64,000 nt of DNA from Acinetobacter pittii (lineage in GTDB: Bacteria; Pseudomonadota; Gammaproteobacteria; Pseudomonadales; Moraxellaceae): NCBI RefSeq assembly GCF_034064985.1, contig NZ_CP139249.1, positions 3,720,001-3,784,000 on the forward strand, written 5' to 3'. This document shows, one piece after another, positions 18,717 to 27,988 of this stretch; within the stretch, counting starts at the first letter, position 1, and each line of letters begins with the position of its first letter. Position numbers and translations under genes: made by a program. The notes below the pieces were generated by a model that was not told the origin of the DNA, searched no databases, and saw only the letters and a list, made by a program, of their open reading frames with translations.

Positions 18717-20156
18717 TTAATGATCGTTGACGAGTTCACGTCCTAGTTTTTTCATACGTGGTTTATACAACACATGATAGGTAACACCTAAAATAACCAG
18801 CCATACTGGACTGACATATAAAGCTTTCAATGTATCTGGCTCTAATGCCAAGATCACCAAAGTGAAAAGCATGAATGCCAAAACAACATAACTCATCCAA
18901 ACGCCACCTGGCATTTTAAAAGTAGATTTTTCATGTAATTCAGGACGTAATTTACGATAGCGTAAATAGCACACCATGATAAGACTCCAGACACTAATGA
19001 ATAGAATCACACAGAGTGAACTTGCTAAAGTAAATGCTTCCATTGTGTTTGGAACAAAGTACTGAAGCACCGCTCCGCCCATGATAAACGTACAAGAGAA
19101 AATCAAACCATTTGAAGGAACTGCGCGTTTTGATAAACGACCAAATGCACCAGGTGCCTGACCATCTTTTGATAAACCAAACAACATACGGCTAGTTGAA
19201 AACACGCCGCTGTTCATTGAAGACATCACCGAAGAAAGTACAACTAAGTTCATGATGATTGCAGAAACAGGAATACCTGCATTTAAGAACAACTCAACAA
19301 ACGGACTTTTGTCTGCACGAATATGGTCCCACGGTGTTACTGACATCACAATAAACAGTGCCAACACATAGAACAAAATAATACGTACTGGAATCGCATT
19401 AATCGCTTTCGGTAAGTTTTTCTGTGGATCTTTGGTTTCAGCAGCCGTTGTACCTACAAGTTCCACCCCGACAAAAGCAAATACAGCAATCTGGAATCCT
19501 GCCAAGAAGCCTTCTGTACCTTTCGGGAATAAACCGCCATGTGACCAAACATTACTGATGCTTGCGACAGCGCCTTGCGGAGCTTGGAAATGGCTGAAAA
19601 TCATGTAGCCGCCCACTCCGATCAGACCAATAATCGCCAAGATCTTAATAAGAGCAAACCAGAATTCAATTTCACCAAATAGGCGTACTGTTAGGAGGTT
19701 AAGACCCATCACAAACAACACACAACCTGCGCTAATCATGGCTTGCTGTATTGGTGAGAAACTTGCACCGTCAGGCAGCCAGAAACCTAAATAGTTAATG
19801 ACTGCTGAAAGGTCCGCAATACCCACCAGCACCCAACCTAACCAATAAGTCCAGCCCAAATAATAACCAGCCCAAGGACCAATCAGGTCATGAGCCATAT
19901 CAACAAAAGATTTATAATGCAGATTTGCAAGGAGCAACTCGCCCATTGCACGCATTAAGAAAAAGAACATTCCTCCAATAATCATATAGATCAAAAGGAT
20001 TGAAGGACCTGCGAGGGAGATGGTTTTACCTGAACCCATAAATAGGCCAGTTCCAATTGCACCGCCAATAGCAATAAGTTGTAAATGACGGTTAGACAGT
20101 TTTCGTTGCAGATGATCAGGAGAATTTTCTGTATCTGAATGACGAGCCGTTGTCAT
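18717..20156 (-). CDS. cycA: Amino-acid permease (CycA-like), copy 2
   Basis: A 479-residue paralogue of the preceding permease with the same family motifs (AIGGAIGTGLFMGSGKTISL, FAFVGVELVGTTAAETKDP, NSGVFSTSRMLFGLSKDGQAP). It is the copy directly linked to intact ridA-alr-dadA and so probably the ancestral member. The predicted function is proton-coupled uptake of D-alanine, D-serine and glycine. Start at 20156 has AAGGA. Having two copies may raise uptake or separate substrate ranges; the sequence cannot decide. Confidence 0.88.
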   Translation of the reverse strand: MTTARHSDTENSPDHLQRKLSNRHLQLIAIGGAIGTGLFMGSGKTISLAGPSILLIYMIIGGMFFFLMRAMGELLLANLHYKSFVDMAHDLIGPWAGYYLGWTYWLGWVLVGIADLSAVINYLGFWLPDGASFSPIQQAMISAGCVLFVMGLNLLTVRLFGEIEFWFALIKILAIIGLIGVGGYMIFSHFQAPQGAVASISNVWSHGGLFPKGTEGFLAGFQIAVFAFVGVELVGTTAAETKDPQKNLPKAINAIPVRIILFYVLALFIVMSVTPWDHIRADKSPFVELFLNAGIPVSAIIMNLVVLSSVMSSMNSGVFSTSRMLFGLSKDGQAPGAFGRLSKRAVPSNGLIFSCTFIMGGAVLQYFVPNTMEAFTLASSLCVILFISVWSLIMVCYLRYRKLRPELHEKSTFKMPGGVWMSYVVLAFMLFTLVILALEPDTLKALYVSPVWLVILGVTYHVLYKPRMKKLGRELVNDH

Positions 20157-20189
20157 ATTAAAATTCCTTTTTGAATTCCTTTGTTAAGA

Positions 20190-20236
20190 TCAGCAACCTA
20201 TGGCGAAAATCGAACCGTATGCCATAGGTCACTGAA
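20190..20236 (-). promoter_or_regulatory. Leader hairpin upstream of cycA copy 2
   Basis: TCAGCAACCTATGGC pairs with GCCATAGGTCACTGA (two mismatches) across a loop that includes CGAACCGTAT, the same loop sequence as in the copy-1 leader. It is a structured untranslated element or operator shared by both permease genes. Confidence 0.45.
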
Positions 20237-20317
20237 TCTGTTCACCAAAAAAGACTGGTTAAACCGTATCTATCTTCCTTCTGTTAGATACATCATCATT
20301 TTTGGAGTAAAAACGAA

Positions 20318-20677
20318 TTACTTTTGTGCTGCCGTCACGGCAATTTCAATTAACCAATCCGGATTTACCAAATCGGCTTGAATTGTGGCACGCGATGGAG
20401 CAACACACCCTTTTAACCAGTCAACCCAAATTGCATTTACGGTTGAAAAGTCAGAAAGATTTTTCAAATAGAGCTGTGCAGAGAGCAAACGAGATTTGTC
20501 GGTATTGGCTAATGCCAAAAGTTCATCAATCGTTGCAAGAATTTCACGAGTTTGGCCTGCCACGTCTTGCTCGGTATTTTTAGGTACCTGCCCTGACAGA
20601 TAAACTACTTTGTTAAAAACAGTCACGGCGCTCATGACTTCGTTAGTGTTAATCTTTTGTATATCTGAATTAGACAT
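20318..20677 (-). CDS. RidA-family enamine/imine deaminase
   Basis: A 119-residue Rid protein. It has the conserved C-terminal block SRATIQADLVNPDWLIEIAVTA, including the Arg that anchors the substrate carboxylate, and FNKVVYLSGQVP near residue 20. Rid proteins hydrolyse reactive 2-aminoacrylate-type imines made by PLP enzymes and amino-acid oxidases. Placement between an alanine racemase and a D-amino-acid permease, with dadA further upstream, fits clearance of imino acids from D-alanine oxidation. Start at 20677 has AAGGAAA; it lies 11 bp after the alr stop. Confidence 0.88.
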   Translation of the reverse strand: MSNSDIQKINTNEVMSAVTVFNKVVYLSGQVPKNTEQDVAGQTREILATIDELLALANTDKSRLLSAQLYLKNLSDFSTVNAIWVDWLKGCVAPSRATIQADLVNPDWLIEIAVTAAQK

Positions 20678-20687
20678 TCGGATTTCC

Positions 20688-21791
20688 TTATACCTGATTA
20701 ATAAATTGAACACGGGCGGTGACAGCACACATCAGTTCATAGCCCACCGTACCGGATGAAACAGCGACATCATCAATAGGTAAAACGACGCCTGGACTTG
20801 ATTGGCCCCAGAGCACCACTTCGCTACCAACTTTGGCACTGTCAATGCCCGTTAAATCGACTGCCAACATATCCATGCTGACACGACCAATTGTGCGAGT
20901 GCGGACTGAGTCCACTAAAACAGGCGTACCTGTTGGTGAAATACGTTGATAACCATCAGCATAGCCACAAGCGACAATTCCAATCGTCATGGGCTGCTCT
21001 GCGACAAAGTTTGAGCCATAACCCACGCTTTCATTCGGCTCTAAATGCTGAACGGAAATAATTTCACTGCGTAAGCTCATGGTCGGTTGTAAGCCCCAAT
21101 CCGCAATACTATGCGTTGGGTAGTCTGGCGAGCTGCCATAAAGCATGATGCCACTACGGGCATAATCTGATTTGAGCTGATCTTGATAGCGCAGAATTGC
21201 CGCACTATTACTTACCGATCTTTCACCCGGTAAATCCTTCACAATTTCTTCAAAGGCAGTAATTTGATAATCAATACCTTGCTGTCCGAAACGCTCGCCA
21301 TCTGCATCTGAAAAATGCATCATGTGCGTAATCTTGGACACGTTCGCCAAGTTATTTAAACGTTCCCAAGCCTGAACATAGTGCTGTGGTTTAAAACCAA
21401 GACGGTTCATACCACTGTTCATTTTTAGGCAAACATCAAATTGAGCAGGATAAGGATGCTTTTCTACCCACTCGATTTGCGCTTCACTATGAATGGTGAA
21501 ACTGAGTTGATATTGCACACAATCAAATAAATCTTGAGGAGAGAAAATTCCTTCGAGCAATAAAATTGGACCTGCCCAACCTAAAGCACGAATGCGTTTT
21601 GCTTCATCAAGATCAAGTAAGGCAAAGCCATCTGCTGCTTTAAACGCTTCATAAACACGTTCAATTCCGTGTCCATAAGCATTAGCTTTTACAACGGCAA
21701 AGACCTTACTGTTTGGCATAGCCTTGCGTACCACTGCCAAGTTATTTTGTAAGGCTTGACGGTGGATGACTGCGGTAATAGGACGAGGCAT
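20688..21791 (-). CDS. Alanine racemase, catabolic (DadX-like)
   Basis: A 367-residue PLP-dependent alanine racemase. VFAVVKANAYGHGIERVYEA carries the Schiff-base Lys at about residue 34. The second catalytic base, Tyr, lies in NESVGYGSNFVAEQP, and MKMNSGMNRLGF-like sequence lies at about 130-140. It interconverts L- and D-alanine. Linkage to dadA and lrp argues for the catabolic isozyme; the biosynthetic alr would be elsewhere. Confidence 0.92.
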   Translation of the reverse strand: MPRPITAVIHRQALQNNLAVVRKAMPNSKVFAVVKANAYGHGIERVYEAFKAADGFALLDLDEAKRIRALGWAGPILLLEGIFSPQDLFDCVQYQLSFTIHSEAQIEWVEKHPYPAQFDVCLKMNSGMNRLGFKPQHYVQAWERLNNLANVSKITHMMHFSDADGERFGQQGIDYQITAFEEIVKDLPGERSVSNSAAILRYQDQLKSDYARSGIMLYGSSPDYPTHSIADWGLQPTMSLRSEIISVQHLEPNESVGYGSNFVAEQPMTIGIVACGYADGYQRISPTGTPVLVDSVRTRTIGRVSMDMLAVDLTGIDSAKVGSEVVLWGQSSPGVVLPIDDVAVSSGTVGYELMCAVTARVQFINQV

Positions 21792-21811
21792 GATTACTTT
21801 CCTAACGTCCG

Positions 21812-23077
21812 TTATGCAGCATGCGCGTGTGAATAACGCTGAATTGAAAGGCCATCGGTACTGATATCAGTCTTATGATTCAATACGATGTCACTGATTA
21901 ATTTTCCTGAACCACACGCCATCGTCCAGCCTAGAGTACCGTGACCTGTATTCAAGAACAGATTTTTAAAGCGAGTTGCGCCAATAATTGGGGTACTGTC
22001 TGGTGTCATTGGACGTAGACCCGTCCAGAAAGACGCCTGTGCCATATCGCCGCCCGGGAACAAGTCCTGAGTCACCATTTGCAATGTTGCACGGCGGTCT
22101 TCATTTAGGCCTAAGTTAAAGCCACTTAACTCAGCCATACCACCTACGCGAATACGTTGGTCAAAACGAGTAATCGCAATTTTGTAGGTTTCATCAAGCA
22201 CTGTAGATTGTGGAGCAAAAGCAGGGTCAACAATTGGAATCGTCAACGAATAACCTTTCACAGGATATACAGGCAACTGTAGATCGAGTGGTTTCAAGAA
22301 ATCACGTGAATAGCTACCAAATGCTAAGACATATCGATCTGCGGTTAAGACCTTACCATTGACCTGAACGCCCTTAATTTCATCGCCTTCAACAATCAAT
22401 TTTTCTACGTTCTGGTTGAACTGGAAGTTAACACCCAACTCTTTAGCAATTTGAGCTAAAGCATTGGTAAATAAATAACAGTCACCTGTTTCATCATTTG
22501 GTAAGTGTAAACCACCAACAAGTTTATCTTGCGCATTTGCCAACGCTGGTTCTACACGACCAAGTTCATTGCCATTTAATAATTCGTAGCTTACGCCGCA
22601 TTCTTGTAGCACGCTAATGTCACGTTGAACCGCTTCCATTTGTGCTTCTTTACGGAATAACTGCAACGTGCCTTTTGCACGGTTTTCGTAATTAATGCCT
22701 GTATCTTTTCTAAGTTCACGTAAGCAGTCACGGCTGTATTCAGCCACGCGCATCATACGTTCTTTGTTTACAGCATAACTTTGCGGATTACAGTTTTTTA
22801 GCATTTGAGCCATCCACTGTAACTGCCACATGCTGCCATCTAAATTAATCGCAAGCGGTGCATGATGTTGAAACATCCATTTCACAGCTTTAAAAGGAAT
22901 TCCTGGTGCTGCCCAAGGAGTCGAATACCCAGGCGAAATTTGACCTGCATTACCAAAACTTGTTTCTTCAGCAGGACCTGACTGGCGATCGAGAACAGTA
23001 ACCTCAGCTCCTTGTTGAGCTAGATAATAGGCACTTGCCACTCCAATAACGCCGCTACCTAAAATAATTACGCGCAT
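21812..23077 (-). CDS. dadA: D-amino acid dehydrogenase
   Basis: A 421-residue FAD enzyme. [20 protein letters not shown] is the N-terminal dinucleotide motif, [20 protein letters not shown] is the DadA signature at about residues 46-65, and [20 protein letters not shown] is the C-terminal FAD contact. It oxidises D-alanine to pyruvate and ammonia and passes electrons to the respiratory chain at the inner face of the membrane. It is the first gene of the dadA-alr-ridA-cycA series. The start at 23077 has GAGG six bases upstream; ATGs at 23083 and 23095 are less well placed. Confidence 0.93.
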   Translation of the reverse strand: MRVIILGSGVIGVASAYYLAQQGAEVTVLDRQSGPAEETSFGNAGQISPGYSTPWAAPGIPFKAVKWMFQHHAPLAINLDGSMWQLQWMAQMLKNCNPQSYAVNKERMMRVAEYSRDCLRELRKDTGINYENRAKGTLQLFRKEAQMEAVQRDISVLQECGVSYELLNGNELGRVEPALANAQDKLVGGLHLPNDETGDCYLFTNALAQIAKELGVNFQFNQNVEKLIVEGDEIKGVQVNGKVLTADRYVLAFGSYSRDFLKPLDLQLPVYPVKGYSLTIPIVDPAFAPQSTVLDETYKIAITRFDQRIRVGGMAELSGFNLGLNEDRRATLQMVTQDLFPGGDMAQASFWTGLRPMTPDSTPIIGATRFKNLFLNTGHGTLGWTMACGSGKLISDIVLNHKTDISTDGLSIQRYSHAHAA

Positions 23078-23131
23078 TTCCATTCCCTCACGCACACCAG
23101 TTTATTTAACTAGTATATTTCTGCTTCAATA

Positions 23132-23160
23132 GTTTATTTCACTGTTTTTCAGGGTATAAT
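23132..23160 (+). promoter_or_regulatory. Probable promoter of lrp
   Basis: A consensus -10 TATAAT at 23155-23160 lies 54 bp before the lrp ATG, with a weak TTTATT-like -35 about 17 bp upstream. The 136-bp gap is shared with the divergent dadA. Confidence 0.5.
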
Positions 23161-23213
23161 CTAGGTAAATTTATGTTTTTCTCGCGAGAATTTTAAAAAA
23201 AGAGGAAATATCT

Positions 23214-23681
23214 ATGCGCCCCTTAGATCGTATAGATCGCATGATTCTGGACATTTTGCAGCGCGAAGGACGAATTGCGATTAGTGAATTGGCATCGAGA
23301 GTCAACCTGTCTACCACCCCCTGTTCAGAGCGTGTAAAGCGCCTTGAGCGCGATGGCATTATCATGGGTTATTACGCACGGCTAAACCCAGCCTTTGTGG
23401 ACCGTAACTTGCTTGTCTTTTTAGAAATTAAGTTATCTGCCAAATCTGGCGATGTGTTTGATCAGGTAGCTAGAGATTTAGTCGAGATTCCTGAAGTGCT
23501 CGAATGTCACCTTATTTCTGGCGAATTTGACTACCTTGTAAAAGCTCGCTTAAAAGAAATGAGTGCATACCGCCGCTTATTAGGAGATCTATTAAAAAAG
23601 CTCCCCGCTTCGGCATCTTCACATAGTTATGTGGTCATGGAAGAAGTGAAAGAAACTTTATATTTAGATGTAAGCAAGTAA
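23214..23681 (+). CDS. Lrp/AsnC-family regulator of dad genes
   Basis: A 155-residue Lrp/AsnC protein. The N-terminal HTH is RIDRMILDILQREGRIAISELASRVNLSTTPCSERVKRLE; the C-terminal RAM effector domain includes VLECHLISGEFDYLVKAR. It is divergent from dadA, the usual arrangement for the alanine-responsive activator DadR/Lrp. It likely activates D- and L-alanine degradation when alanine is abundant (family knowledge). The start is well supported by AGAGGAAA. Confidence 0.9.
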   Translation: MRPLDRIDRMILDILQREGRIAISELASRVNLSTTPCSERVKRLERDGIIMGYYARLNPAFVDRNLLVFLEIKLSAKSGDVFDQVARDLVEIPEVLECHLISGEFDYLVKARLKEMSAYRRLLGDLLKKLPASASSHSYVVMEEVKETLYLDVSK

Positions 23682-23721
23682 AGCGAGCATTATTGAACTC
23701 GCTTTACTCACGTTTTGAAAA

Positions 23722-24867
23722 TTAGAAATATTTTAAAATCGAAATATGTTTGTTTTGATGTTTGAATTTCGAGAACCACTTAACCGCTGGATAAAGTACA
23801 AAAGACAGTACAATTATAATTAGCCATAGCATCCACACATGGTTGACCGACAAATAGTTTCCGTAATTAGCTCCCCACACGCTGAGTACGAACACATACA
23901 GGAGTTTCAATACATATAAGTGCAATAAATAAAAGAACATCGGCACTGAACCAAACACGACCAATGGTTTTAAAAATGAGTATTGCTGCATACGTTCAAA
24001 AGCAACGAGCACAAGCAAGCCAATTCCAACATTTAGCAAAATAAATAGTAAAGACGGCGGATACTTGGTGAGGTTAAAAAAGCTCATAAGACTCAGTTGT
24101 AATGACTCAAAATGTTGCCACGGCTGGTCGCCATAGACGTTGATCAAACGCAGTAAAACAAACAACCCAATACTTGCTAAACCAAGGCTGAGTAAAGCGC
24201 GGCTTCTTTGCTTTGCTGAATATTTTGAACTAAAGAACTGACCTAAAGCATAGCCCAATAAAATCACCCCAATCCAAGGTAAAACTGGATAGCTTGTGCG
24301 AAGCTTAATACCCGCAAATTCAATCCAGCCACGTTCATGTAAAACGAACCATATATTCTGTAGGATGCCTTGTGAGAAGTGCACCGAATCTAACAAGTTG
24401 TGCCCAAAAACAATAACCAAACCTGCGCCCGCAATGACTGGTAACGGTAAACTCATACAGCACGCTAGCACTACCATGCTAATACCAATCGCCCAGATCA
24501 CTTGTAAATAAATGACTTCAGGCGGAAAAGTTGCTGTCCATGCAAAGTTCACAAGGGTAAGCTCTAACATAATTAAAAATAAGCCGCGTTTTAATAGAAA
24601 TGCACGCGTTTGTTGTAAGTCCTGTTTTTTTGATTGAAATAAAAATGCAGAAATACCGGTTAAAAGTACAAAAACCGGAGCACAGATATGTGCCAATAAC
24701 CGACTACCAAATAAGGCGGGTTCAGTCGCGGTCACATCCATTGGATCGGTAACCTGTTTATGTAAATAGAAAGTTTCTCTTACATGGTCGAGCAACATAA
24801 TAAGGATAACCAAACCACGCAATGCATCAATCGACTGTAAACGTTCAATATTTTTTTCTATAGACAT
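23722..24867 (-). CDS. DUF1624-type multi-pass membrane protein
   Basis: A 381-residue protein with about ten hydrophobic helices. It begins LQSIDALRGLVILIMLLDHVRETFY, the R-x-x-x-x-x-x-x-x-D/H pattern of the acyltransferase-3/heparan N-acetyltransferase-like superfamily. HICAPVFVLLTGISAFLF follows at helix 2. Members are thought to transfer acyl groups across the membrane, but this one has no known substrate. The frame upstream opens at a TTG (24879); the first ATG is at 24867. Divergent from a TonB receptor gene. Confidence 0.72.
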   Translation of the reverse strand: MSIEKNIERLQSIDALRGLVILIMLLDHVRETFYLHKQVTDPMDVTATEPALFGSRLLAHICAPVFVLLTGISAFLFQSKKQDLQQTRAFLLKRGLFLIMLELTLVNFAWTATFPPEVIYLQVIWAIGISMVVLACCMSLPLPVIAGAGLVIVFGHNLLDSVHFSQGILQNIWFVLHERGWIEFAGIKLRTSYPVLPWIGVILLGYALGQFFSSKYSAKQRSRALLSLGLASIGLFVLLRLINVYGDQPWQHFESLQLSLMSFFNLTKYPPSLLFILLNVGIGLLVLVAFERMQQYSFLKPLVVFGSVPMFFYLLHLYVLKLLYVFVLSVWGANYGNYLSVNHVWMLWLIIIVLSFVLYPAVKWFSKFKHQNKHISILKYF

Positions 24868-24885
24868 AGCGGTAATCAATAAAAT

Positions 24886-24909
24886 AATGTAACGTTATAC
24901 TATTACATT
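24886..24909. promoter_or_regulatory. Dyad and -10 in divergent promoter region of TonB receptor
   Basis: AATGTAA-N10-TTACATT is a perfect 7-bp dyad, and TATACT (24896-24901), a good -10 for the receptor gene, lies inside it. It does not look like a Fur box. It is a possible operator; the regulator is unknown. Confidence 0.35.
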
Positions 24910-24942
24910 TAATTCCTTTTGTCTTTTTATGGCTGATTATTT

Positions 24943-27033
24943 ATGCGACACAAATTAGGATTGTTGTCTTCGTTAGGTCTATCATTTATATCGACCCTCA
25001 CTTGGGGAGAGGAAACATCAACGGTACTAGAAACCATACGTGTTCAGGCCGAAAGCACCCGAGAAGATGTGAGCCAAAATAGCTCGACAACTAAATTTAC
25101 TCACGATGTTTTAGATGTCCCTTTTAACCGTGCTTATGTTTCAAAACAAATGATGGAACAACAAGACGTTCAACGGATTGATGACGCATTAAGCTTAGTG
25201 AGTGGAGTTTTTCATCAAAACAGTTTTGGTGGTGGCTTTTGGGACAATTACTCTTTCCGCGGTTTTAGTACCGATCCCAATTTAGGTGCCTCAGTGATCC
25301 GCAACGGCTTGAGTGTCAACCGAGGGATTAGTGCTCCAAAAGATGTCGTAAATATTGAATCTTTAGAGTTTTTAAAAGGGCCAATGGCAGCTTTATATGG
25401 CCGAGGCGAAACAGGAGGCTTGCTTAACCTCAACAGTAAAAAACCACAATGGGAAAGTGAAAGCGAACTTAACCTACGTGCCAATACCCAAGAACAATAT
25501 CGAATTAGTCTGGAACATACCGCGCCTATTAACGATGAACTAGCCTATCGCGTAGCCGTGGCTCATGAAGATAATCAAAGCTTCCGTGATCATGTCAGCA
25601 GTGAACGCTGGTTCTTTTCACCACAGCTCACATGGAAAATTTCAGACCAAACACAACTCGACTTTGACAGTGAATTTACAGAGCATAAAGGAACCTTTGA
25701 CCGCGGTGTCAGCACAGTCAATCATCAGTTTGTGATGGACCCGAAAACCTTTACAGGTGAACCTGACGATGGCGATTTGAAAATAAAAGATTACTTTTAC
25801 CAATTACGTCTGAGTCACGAATTTAACCCTGACTGGAAGCTAAATAGTGCGGTTAGTTATAAAGACGCCAAAATGGTCGGCTTTGCAACCGAACCTCGTC
25901 GTATGCAAGCCGATGGACGTACTTTAGAACGTCAACGTCGTTATCGTGACTATACAAGTGAAGATGTCCTAGCTCAGACAGAGTTACTTGGCAAGGTTGA
26001 TACGTCTTGGGCTCGCCATGAAATTTTACTTTCAACCGAGCTTGGTCAACTCGACTATAAACAAAACCAGCTTCGTCGTAATCACAGCACAAGTTCAACA
26101 AACACAATTGATATTTACCAACCTGAATATGGTAAATATTTACCTAGCTTAGCTCCATTTACCAACATTAAAGAGCGCCAACGTTACTTTGCGCTTAATG
26201 TACAAGACCAGATCTTTTTCAATGATCAATGGAGTGTGCTATTTGGCAACCGTTTTGATCAGGTCGAACAAAACTTTAAAAATCATTTGCCTCAGACTGA
26301 AAGCAACGAGACACTTCATCAAAATAGTCCACGTTTCGGAGTAAACTTTAAAGCCTCTGAGCAATGGGCTTTTTATAGCAATTATGGCCACTCATTTGCC
26401 ATGAATAGTGGCATGAATCGAAATGGTCAGACTTTTGCTCCTGAAAAAGGAGAAAGCTATGAAGTCGGCACCAAATATAAAATAAACGACCAAAGTGTGC
26501 TGAGTCTCGCTTTGTTTAAAATGAAAAAACAGAATGTACTGACAACCGATCCAATCGACAGTAATTTTCAAACCGCAGCAGGTGAAGTGAATAGTAAAGG
26601 GATTGAGTTTGATTTAAATAGCCAAATCAATGACCGCTGGTTCGTCAATGCCAACTATAGTTATACCGATGCTCAAATTGAAAAAGACCAAGACTTGGCA
26701 AAAGGCGCTCGTCTGAGCAATGTTCCAAAACATCAAGGCTCCGTAAGCACCAATTATGAGTTTCTACAAGAAGGCCCACGAAAGGCAGGTGTAGGAGCTA
26801 ACCTTACCTATGTGGGAGAGCGCAGTGGACATAATCTTGATAATGGCTTTAATTTACCGAGTTATACGCTGGTCAATTTAAATGGCTACTATGCCCCATC
26901 TGATCGTTTACGTTATCAGCTGAACGTAAACAATCTGTTTGATAAAACCTACTATGTTTCAAGCTATAGCGATTTATGGGTTCAACCCGGTGAACCACTG
27001 AACGCCTCAATTTCGGCACAGTGGAAATTTTAA
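24943..27033 (+). CDS. TonB-dependent siderophore receptor
   Basis: A 696-residue outer-membrane receptor. It has a signal peptide (about residues 1-22, ending TWG-EE), then a plug domain (about 40-165) with VPFNRAYVSKQMMEQQDVQRIDDAL, NYSFRGFS and VVNIESLEFLKGPMAALYGRGETGGLLNLNSKKP, the core plug signature. The 22-strand barrel ends in the terminal aromatic WKF. The family (FhuA/FpvA-like) imports ferric siderophores using TonB energy; the ligand cannot be named. No siderophore synthesis genes lie nearby, so it may take up a foreign siderophore. No convincing Fur box was seen. Confidence 0.9.
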   Translation: MRHKLGLLSSLGLSFISTLTWGEETSTVLETIRVQAESTREDVSQNSSTTKFTHDVLDVPFNRAYVSKQMMEQQDVQRIDDALSLVSGVFHQNSFGGGFWDNYSFRGFSTDPNLGASVIRNGLSVNRGISAPKDVVNIESLEFLKGPMAALYGRGETGGLLNLNSKKPQWESESELNLRANTQEQYRISLEHTAPINDELAYRVAVAHEDNQSFRDHVSSERWFFSPQLTWKISDQTQLDFDSEFTEHKGTFDRGVSTVNHQFVMDPKTFTGEPDDGDLKIKDYFYQLRLSHEFNPDWKLNSAVSYKDAKMVGFATEPRRMQADGRTLERQRRYRDYTSEDVLAQTELLGKVDTSWARHEILLSTELGQLDYKQNQLRRNHSTSSTNTIDIYQPEYGKYLPSLAPFTNIKERQRYFALNVQDQIFFNDQWSVLFGNRFDQVEQNFKNHLPQTESNETLHQNSPRFGVNFKASEQWAFYSNYGHSFAMNSGMNRNGQTFAPEKGESYEVGTKYKINDQSVLSLALFKMKKQNVLTTDPIDSNFQTAAGEVNSKGIEFDLNSQINDRWFVNANYSYTDAQIEKDQDLAKGARLSNVPKHQGSVSTNYEFLQEGPRKAGVGANLTYVGERSGHNLDNGFNLPSYTLVNLNGYYAPSDRLRYQLNVNNLFDKTYYVSSYSDLWVQPGEPLNASISAQWKF

Positions 27034-27050
27034 TTCATCCATAAATAGAA

Positions 27051-27074
27051 AAGCCCGAATAGTTTCGGGCTTTT
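27051..27074. terminator. Bidirectional terminator
   Basis: AAAAGCCCGAA, loop TAGT and TTCGGGCTTTT serve the convergent TonB receptor and NTF2-like genes. Confidence 0.88.
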
Positions 27075-27076
27075 GA

Positions 27077-27454
27077 TTAGAACATACCATTTTCATTGAT
27101 GAGGGGGTCGGGCTGTACTTGACCGATATCCCAAAACTCAGCAATTTTGCCCTTTTCAAAACGACAAATATGAACCACGGCCAAGGTGGTTAAGCCGTTC
27201 ATTTGCATTTCAAGTTTTGAATGCACAGCAACCAAATCGCCCTCTTCAATGACATGTTGAACATCAAAGACTTTGTTAGGAGTTTCAATTGCACTTTCAC
27301 GCATTCCTTCCTTCAAAGAAGTCGCATCACCTGCAAAATAAGGGTTATGATGCTTGAAGTTCGGCGCAGTGTAATTGCTATAGGCTTCATCGACTTCGCC
27401 AGCTGCGGCAAGCTCTAAAAACTGTACTGCAATTTGTTTTTGAGATAAGTTCAT
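27077..27454 (-). CDS. NTF2-like/SnoaL-like small protein
   Basis: A 125-residue single-domain protein with an NTF2-like cone fold: FLELAAAGEVDEAYSNYTAPNFKHHNPYFAG, DVQHVIEEGDLVAVHSKLEM, and RFEKGKIAEFWDIGQ, the last being the usual final strand. Such proteins act as small hydrolases, cyclases or ligand binders; no specific reaction can be assigned. Start has AGGAGA. It probably shares a transcript with the RraB-like gene upstream, 28 bp away. Confidence 0.75.
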   Translation of the reverse strand: MNLSQKQIAVQFLELAAAGEVDEAYSNYTAPNFKHHNPYFAGDATSLKEGMRESAIETPNKVFDVQHVIEEGDLVAVHSKLEMQMNGLTTLAVVHICRFEKGKIAEFWDIGQVQPDPLINENGMF

Positions 27455-27482
27455 ATTTATCTCCTACTCTTTATTTTAGACC

Positions 27483-27860
27483 TTACTGCAACAGGTCATC
27501 TTCTTCGTCTTCCTCGAAGACATAGGCCATACAGCCCCATCCATCATATTCGCCCTGAAATTTCTCAGCGATACTGGCAAACCATTGTTCCAAGTCAACA
27601 ATATCTGAATACTCAGGTTCCATGTTAACGAAGATGGTAATCACCCACTCGTTTGGCTCAACAGAATCATCTTGGAAAAGTGAAACTTTTTGTTCTTGGT
27701 AAAGCAAATAGAGTGCGCATTGCTCTGCATTTTTCTGATCTTGAAAAGCGATAGAAAATTCAATTTCATGCAGCTCGGTTAAATCATCCCCATCTTCAGC
27801 CATTTGCCAAAGTACGTTGCCGTTATCGTCATCTGGAAATTGTTCGTAGTCACGATTCAT
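27483..27860 (-). CDS. RraB-type ribonuclease E inhibitor protein
   Basis: A 125-residue acidic protein: NRDYEQFPDDDNGNVLWQMAEDGDDL, HEIEFSIAFQDQKNAEQCALYLL and a strongly acidic C-terminus ending FEEDEEDDLLQ. This matches the RraB family (formerly DUF1260), which binds RNase E and modulates mRNA and sRNA turnover. Assignment rests on the recognisable N-terminal block and overall pattern. Start has AAGGA. Confidence 0.75.
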   Translation of the reverse strand: MNRDYEQFPDDDNGNVLWQMAEDGDDLTELHEIEFSIAFQDQKNAEQCALYLLYQEQKVSLFQDDSVEPNEWVITIFVNMEPEYSDIVDLEQWFASIAEKFQGEYDGWGCMAYVFEEDEEDDLLQ

Positions 27861-27988
27861 AAAGTGATCCTTGTTGTTGTCGCAGTATTAATATTATTCG
27901 ACATCAAGAATACCCGACTTTTATTGCAATTTGGGTATATATTCCGTTCCCAATTGCACCAAATTGAATTTTTAATTGTATATAAATT

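Noticed and set aside
22300..22312. CACGTG in dadA as a second parS
   Set aside because: Flanking bases do not match the consensus, and it is inside a gene.
24886..24909. Fur box upstream of the TonB receptor
   Set aside because: The dyad does not resemble GATAATGATAATCATTATC.
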